From Herbaspirillum sp. Sphag64 (GTDB lineage: Bacteria > Pseudomonadota > Gammaproteobacteria > Burkholderiales > Burkholderiaceae_D), in assembly GCF_014192645.1 (NCBI RefSeq), contig NZ_JACHYE010000019.1:1-44363 (forward strand): a stretch of DNA of 44,363 nt. The letters are read 5' to 3'. The translations under genes were made by a program, and so were the position numbers. Under the pieces are notes generated by a model. That model did no database searches and was not told the DNA's origin. It saw nothing but the letters and a program-made list of their open reading frames with translations. Below, piece after piece: positions 41,719 through 44,363 of the stretch (its first letter is position 1; every line of letters begins with the position of its first letter).

Positions 41719-42896
41719 GATGCGAAGTCCTCAGCATGCAGTGGGGCAACCGGGTTGACCTTGTCACCGGCAGTGAGCGTGTGCACGCCTTGCACCACGA
41801 TCTTTTCGCCAGCAGCAAGACCGCTGCTGATTGTCACACTGCGCTCACCGTAGGTACTGACGGTGACTGTGCGCAGTTCGAGCTTGCTGTCATCTGCACG
41901 GACGATCCAGACAGCCGGCCGATCACCTTGATGAAACAGGGCGGTTGAAGGTACACGAATGGCTTGTCCTGCAGCCGCATTGGTGCCGGTGTCGATCGCT
42001 ACGACACCGGTCATCCCCAGTCGCAACGCAGGATCAACGTCGTCCAGCGTTACCTTGATGCGATAGGTCCGGCTTTGTGGATCGGCTGCCGGACTGATCT
42101 CACGGACATGACCAGTGAAACGACCCGCTGGCAATGCTGATAGTGTCAGCACAGAAGGTGCTCCGACCTGAATCTTCGTAACCTGATTTTCGGCGGCTTC
42201 TGTCGTGATGTCCGTTGCTCCCGACCAGGCCAATGAAAAGACCGCCTGTCCCGCTGTCAGCACTGCGCCGGTATCGGCCAGTTCGGCGGTGATGACCCCG
42301 TCATGCGGTGACACCAGATTGGTATAGCGATGCTGATTGTCGGCCACGGTAGCCCGCGCCTGTGCGGATTTGAACTGTGATTGTGCTGCTGCGTAGGCAT
42401 CCTGGGTTTGTTCCAGTTGCTGACTGCTGATCAATTTCTCCTGCGCTTGTGCTGTATCGCGCTGCCACTGCTTTTCTGCCGCTTCCAGATGTTGTCGCGC
42501 TGCTGATAGATCGGCTGCAGCACTGGCAGCGTTTTGCTCGGCATCGACCGCATCCAGGCGCGCCAGAATATCGCCACGATGCACCTTGTCACCAAGGTGA
42601 ACGCGTCGTTCAAGCAATTGACCAGCGACGCGAAATGACATTGGCGTAGTGAAGCGGGCTTGCAGCTCTGCCGGCAACTGCAATTGTGCCGAGCTGGAAA
42701 TGGTCTGCGCTGGCAAAACTACCACTTCATGTGGCGCGACGACGGTTGGTGGCTGATCGTGACAGGCTACCAGCATCCCGATCAGCGTCAGCATCAGTAG
42801 ATTCTTGCCAGTTGTGATGCGAAGTGGAATGTGGGTTTGTGGTGCGTCAGGTGGCAAGGCAATGCCTGTGCGGCGGCGGGGAAGGGCGGGCTTCAC
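41715..42896 (-). CDS. RND efflux periplasmic adaptor lipoprotein (HlyD/AcrA type)
   Basis: A 393-residue membrane-fusion protein. GTG 42896 with AGGA six bases upstream is the likely start; an N-terminal extension precedes the hydrophobic stretch NLLMLTLIGMLVAC with a lipobox Cys, so it is probably a lipoprotein. Lipoyl half-motifs (FRVAGQLLERRVHLGDKVHRGD and SPHDGVITAELADTGAVLTAGQ) flank an alpha-hairpin rich in Ala and Gln. First gene of the efflux operon, divergent from a TetR gene with a palindromic operator between them. Confidence 0.93.
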   Translation of the reverse strand: MKPALPRRRTGIALPPDAPQTHIPLRITTGKNLLMLTLIGMLVACHDQPPTVVAPHEVVVLPAQTISSSAQLQLPAELQARFTTPMSFRVAGQLLERRVHLGDKVHRGDILARLDAVDAEQNAASAAADLSAARQHLEAAEKQWQRDTAQAQEKLISSQQLEQTQDAYAAAQSQFKSAQARATVADNQHRYTNLVSPHDGVITAELADTGAVLTAGQAVFSLAWSGATDITTEAAENQVTKIQVGAPSVLTLSALPAGRFTGHVREISPAADPQSRTYRIKVTLDDVDPALRLGMTGVVAIDTGTNAAAGQAIRVPSTALFHQGDRPAVWIVRADDSKLELRTVTVSTYGERSVTISSGLAAGEKIVVQGVHTLTAGDKVNPVAPLHAEDFAS

Positions 42897-42972
42897 GAAA
42901 TTCCTTTCTGGAATGAGGACAATTGACCGACTTCGCCAGCGCGTGTCCGCAGCGGAGGTCCTTTTTTATTCT

Positions 42973-42988
42973 AATTCATATATGAATT
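42973..42988. promoter_or_regulatory. TetR operator between efflux operon and repressor
   Basis: AATTCATATATGAATT, a perfect 16-base palindrome in the 137-base divergent region. A further GAATTCG lies at 43008-43014, matching the right half-site neighbourhood. It is the likely binding site of the TetR protein controlling both directions. Confidence 0.75.
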
Positions 42989-43033
42989 CGGATGCAATGA
43001 TGTATTTGAATTCGACAGTGTTAAAATACAACC

Positions 43034-43687
43034 ATGAATCGTCAACGCCTAAGTCGCGAGCAAAGTCGCGAACAGACCCGTGAACGCCTGTTGGCAGCAG
43101 CCCATGATGTCTTTGTGCAGAAGGGGTTTGCCCATGCCAGCGTCGAAGAAATCACTTCTGCTGCGGGATATTCTCGCGGCGCTTTTTATTCCAATTTTGA
43201 AGACAAGACCGAGTTGTTCTTTGAGTTGATGGACCGAGAAAGCGCGGTGATCGAATCACAATTTCGGGAGTTACTGGAAGCGCCGATGCTGGATCCGGCC
43301 CATTTGTACGCGCAACTGGTGGACTACTACAGCACGCTGGTATCGAAAGATACGTCTAGTTTGTTGTGTATGGACGCCAAGATTGTCGCTCTGCGTGACG
43401 AGAAGTTTCGGATCCGGCTCAATCAGTTTCAGGAAGAGCGGCACCAGCAGATCGCTGGCTTTATCGAGGCTTACGCCAGATTGACCGGGATGACGCCGTT
43501 GGCACCGGTTGATGACATTGCGATTGGCTTGCTGGCCTTGTGTGAAGGGGTGAGTTTTGCGCATCGCTGTGATCCCCAGCGCATTGATGCTGCTACCGGC
43601 TCGGCAGTATTGTCTTATTTTCTCAGAAGTGCGATTGCACTACCGCAGCCATTTGCGGTCCCCACAACGACCTCGAAGAAAAAATAA
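43034..43687 (+). CDS. TetR-family repressor of the RND efflux operon
   Basis: A 217-residue protein. HTH residues about 13-60 (TRERLLAAAHDVFVQKGFAH, then ITSAAGYSRGAFYSNFEDK), typical AcrR-like wording, with a C-terminal ligand domain of about 150 residues. It diverges from the adaptor gene; by analogy with AcrR/TtgR it represses the efflux genes and itself until a hydrophobic ligand binds. No ribosome-binding site precedes ATG 43034, while TAAAAT lies at 43022-43027, so a leaderless transcript is possible. Confidence 0.92.
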   Translation: MNRQRLSREQSREQTRERLLAAAHDVFVQKGFAHASVEEITSAAGYSRGAFYSNFEDKTELFFELMDRESAVIESQFRELLEAPMLDPAHLYAQLVDYYSTLVSKDTSSLLCMDAKIVALRDEKFRIRLNQFQEERHQQIAGFIEAYARLTGMTPLAPVDDIAIGLLALCEGVSFAHRCDPQRIDAATGSAVLSYFLRSAIALPQPFAVPTTTSKKK

Positions 43688-44184
43688 TCACCTCCGATCG
43701 TCCGGGTCAGTTAGTGAAGAATATGAGCTTGTTGTGCTAATCCCTTGTTTTATCTGAAACCGACTTACCGTTTGGTAGGATCCGATGTTTTTTCCCCATT
43801 GAAAAATCTCCGATATTTTTTTCTTGTCAATTATTTTGTTTGTATTTTTGTGGAAAATTACAACACTCATGGTGTTTTAAAACCTTCGCAAAGTAGCAAA
43901 GTTACTTGTAATATTAGTACATGCATCAAGCAGTTTAGCGGTAAATAGGGTGCTGCAGCTGCGCATAGGTCGATAAAGTGACGTAGTTGCGATAAAAAAC
44001 AATGGAAATAATTTTTTTAGTGTGTAGAATTAACTAAAATTTTTAGTAAAACTACATAAAATGTAGGCGGCGAAAAACGGAGAACCGATCACATGGTTCC
44101 CTGGAGACATTGCCAATAAGAAAAGAATTCGAGTGCAACGCTCGAAACATAGTGGACGTCCCACAAGCATATTTAGGAGATGAA
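43688..44184. other. AT-rich intergenic region and porin 5' leader
   Basis: No gene seen. It is markedly AT-rich. The palindrome ACTAAAA-T-TTTTAGT lies at 44033-44047. Further toward the porin are GAACC/GGTTC (44084-44101) and the hairpin TTCGAG-N7-CTCGAA (44128-44146), suggesting a structured leader of about 100 bases. TAGAAT at 44025-44030 could be a -10 box. Confidence 0.45.
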
Positions 44185-44363
44185 ATGAAAAAAGCATCAA
44201 AGGTCGCATTTATTGCGAAGCCGCTTGCTGTCGCGGCTGTGTTGTCTTGCGCCTGCGCAGCAGCTCAGGCCCAATCCAATGTGACCATCTACGGTCGTAT
44301 CGACGCTGGTGTGAACTATCAGAGTGGAGTTCAGATTGGCTCTACCACAAAGACTGGCACCCA
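44185..44363 (+). CDS. Gram-negative porin, 5' end only
   Basis: Sixty codons of a general porin, continuing beyond the window. A signal peptide (MKKASKVAFIAKPLAVAAVL, ending AAAQA) is followed by the mature start QSNVTIYGRIDAGVNYQSGV, the standard first beta-strand of Burkholderiales trimeric porins (OmpC/Omp32 type, 16 strands). AGGAG precedes ATG 44185 by seven bases. It forms outer-membrane diffusion channels. Confidence 0.92.
   Translation, partial: MKKASKVAFIAKPLAVAAVLSCACAAAQAQSNVTIYGRIDAGVNYQSGVQIGSTTKTGT

Overview
The window reads as a chromosomal stretch of a moderate-GC betaproteobacterium, most likely of the order Burkholderiales, family Oxalobacteraceae. This is inferred from a Burkholderiales-type porin start at the right end, MHYT-GGDEF-EAL and Cache-type chemoreceptors, a DUF2145 protein, a yqhD/old-yellow-enzyme/aldehyde-dehydrogenase set, and many LysR/AraC regulators. 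No rRNA or housekeeping gene fixes the genus.

Bases 1 to about 5541 are the right end of an integrated mobile island. It ends in a 48-base 3' fragment of a Met-type tRNA (anticodon CAT, T arm, acceptor strand, CCA; 5494-5541) followed by a strong terminator (5548-5589). This is what integrase-mediated insertion into a tRNA 3' end leaves at the far end. The intact tRNA and the integrase should lie to the left, outside the window. From left to right the island carries: the start of an IS3-family transposase gene; a promoter with a perfect LexA box in its spacer and two related palindromic operators; a three-gene operon (HigB-like protein, HigA-type HTH fused to an ImmA/IrrE-type protease, phage-T4-beta-like protein); a divergent HTH plus PemK/MazF-like pair; two tandem structured-RNA units of about 140 nt, each ending in a hairpin; and a small two-helix membrane protein. 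The SOS-linked operon and the tandem RNA units are the best candidates for undescribed biology.

Bases 5.7-15.9 kb hold an AraC/GyrI regulator, a secreted dienelactone-hydrolase-like enzyme next to a relic of a second GyrI domain, a c-di-GMP enzyme (MHYT-GGDEF-EAL), and an apparent operon of M20 peptidase, MHS-type MFS transporter and chemoreceptor with a divergent LysR regulator. This suggests coordinated sensing, uptake and hydrolysis of one substrate.

Bases 15.9-26 kb mix intact metabolic genes with debris. A decayed copy of the ssuA/araC junction and a stretch resembling a LysR upstream region lie at 15.9-16.4 kb. A LysR with yqhD diverging from it, an internally deleted LysR, and an ALDH-OYE operon make up an aldehyde/electrophile detoxification neighbourhood. 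An orphan sulfonate-binding protein, a convergent AraC regulator, and a translationally coupled threonine aldolase/AlaX pair follow.

Bases 26-37 kb contain two Cache-type chemoreceptors (the second with the amino-acid-binding dCache motif), small Ser/Ala-rich proteins, a DUF2145 protein with an upstream low-complexity secreted protein, a CPBP protease, a family-3 solute-binding protein, and an FAD oxidoreductase gene broken by one in-frame stop. Bases 37-43.7 kb hold a complete, overlapping RND efflux operon (adaptor, pump, outer-membrane channel) with a divergent TetR repressor. The window ends inside a porin gene.
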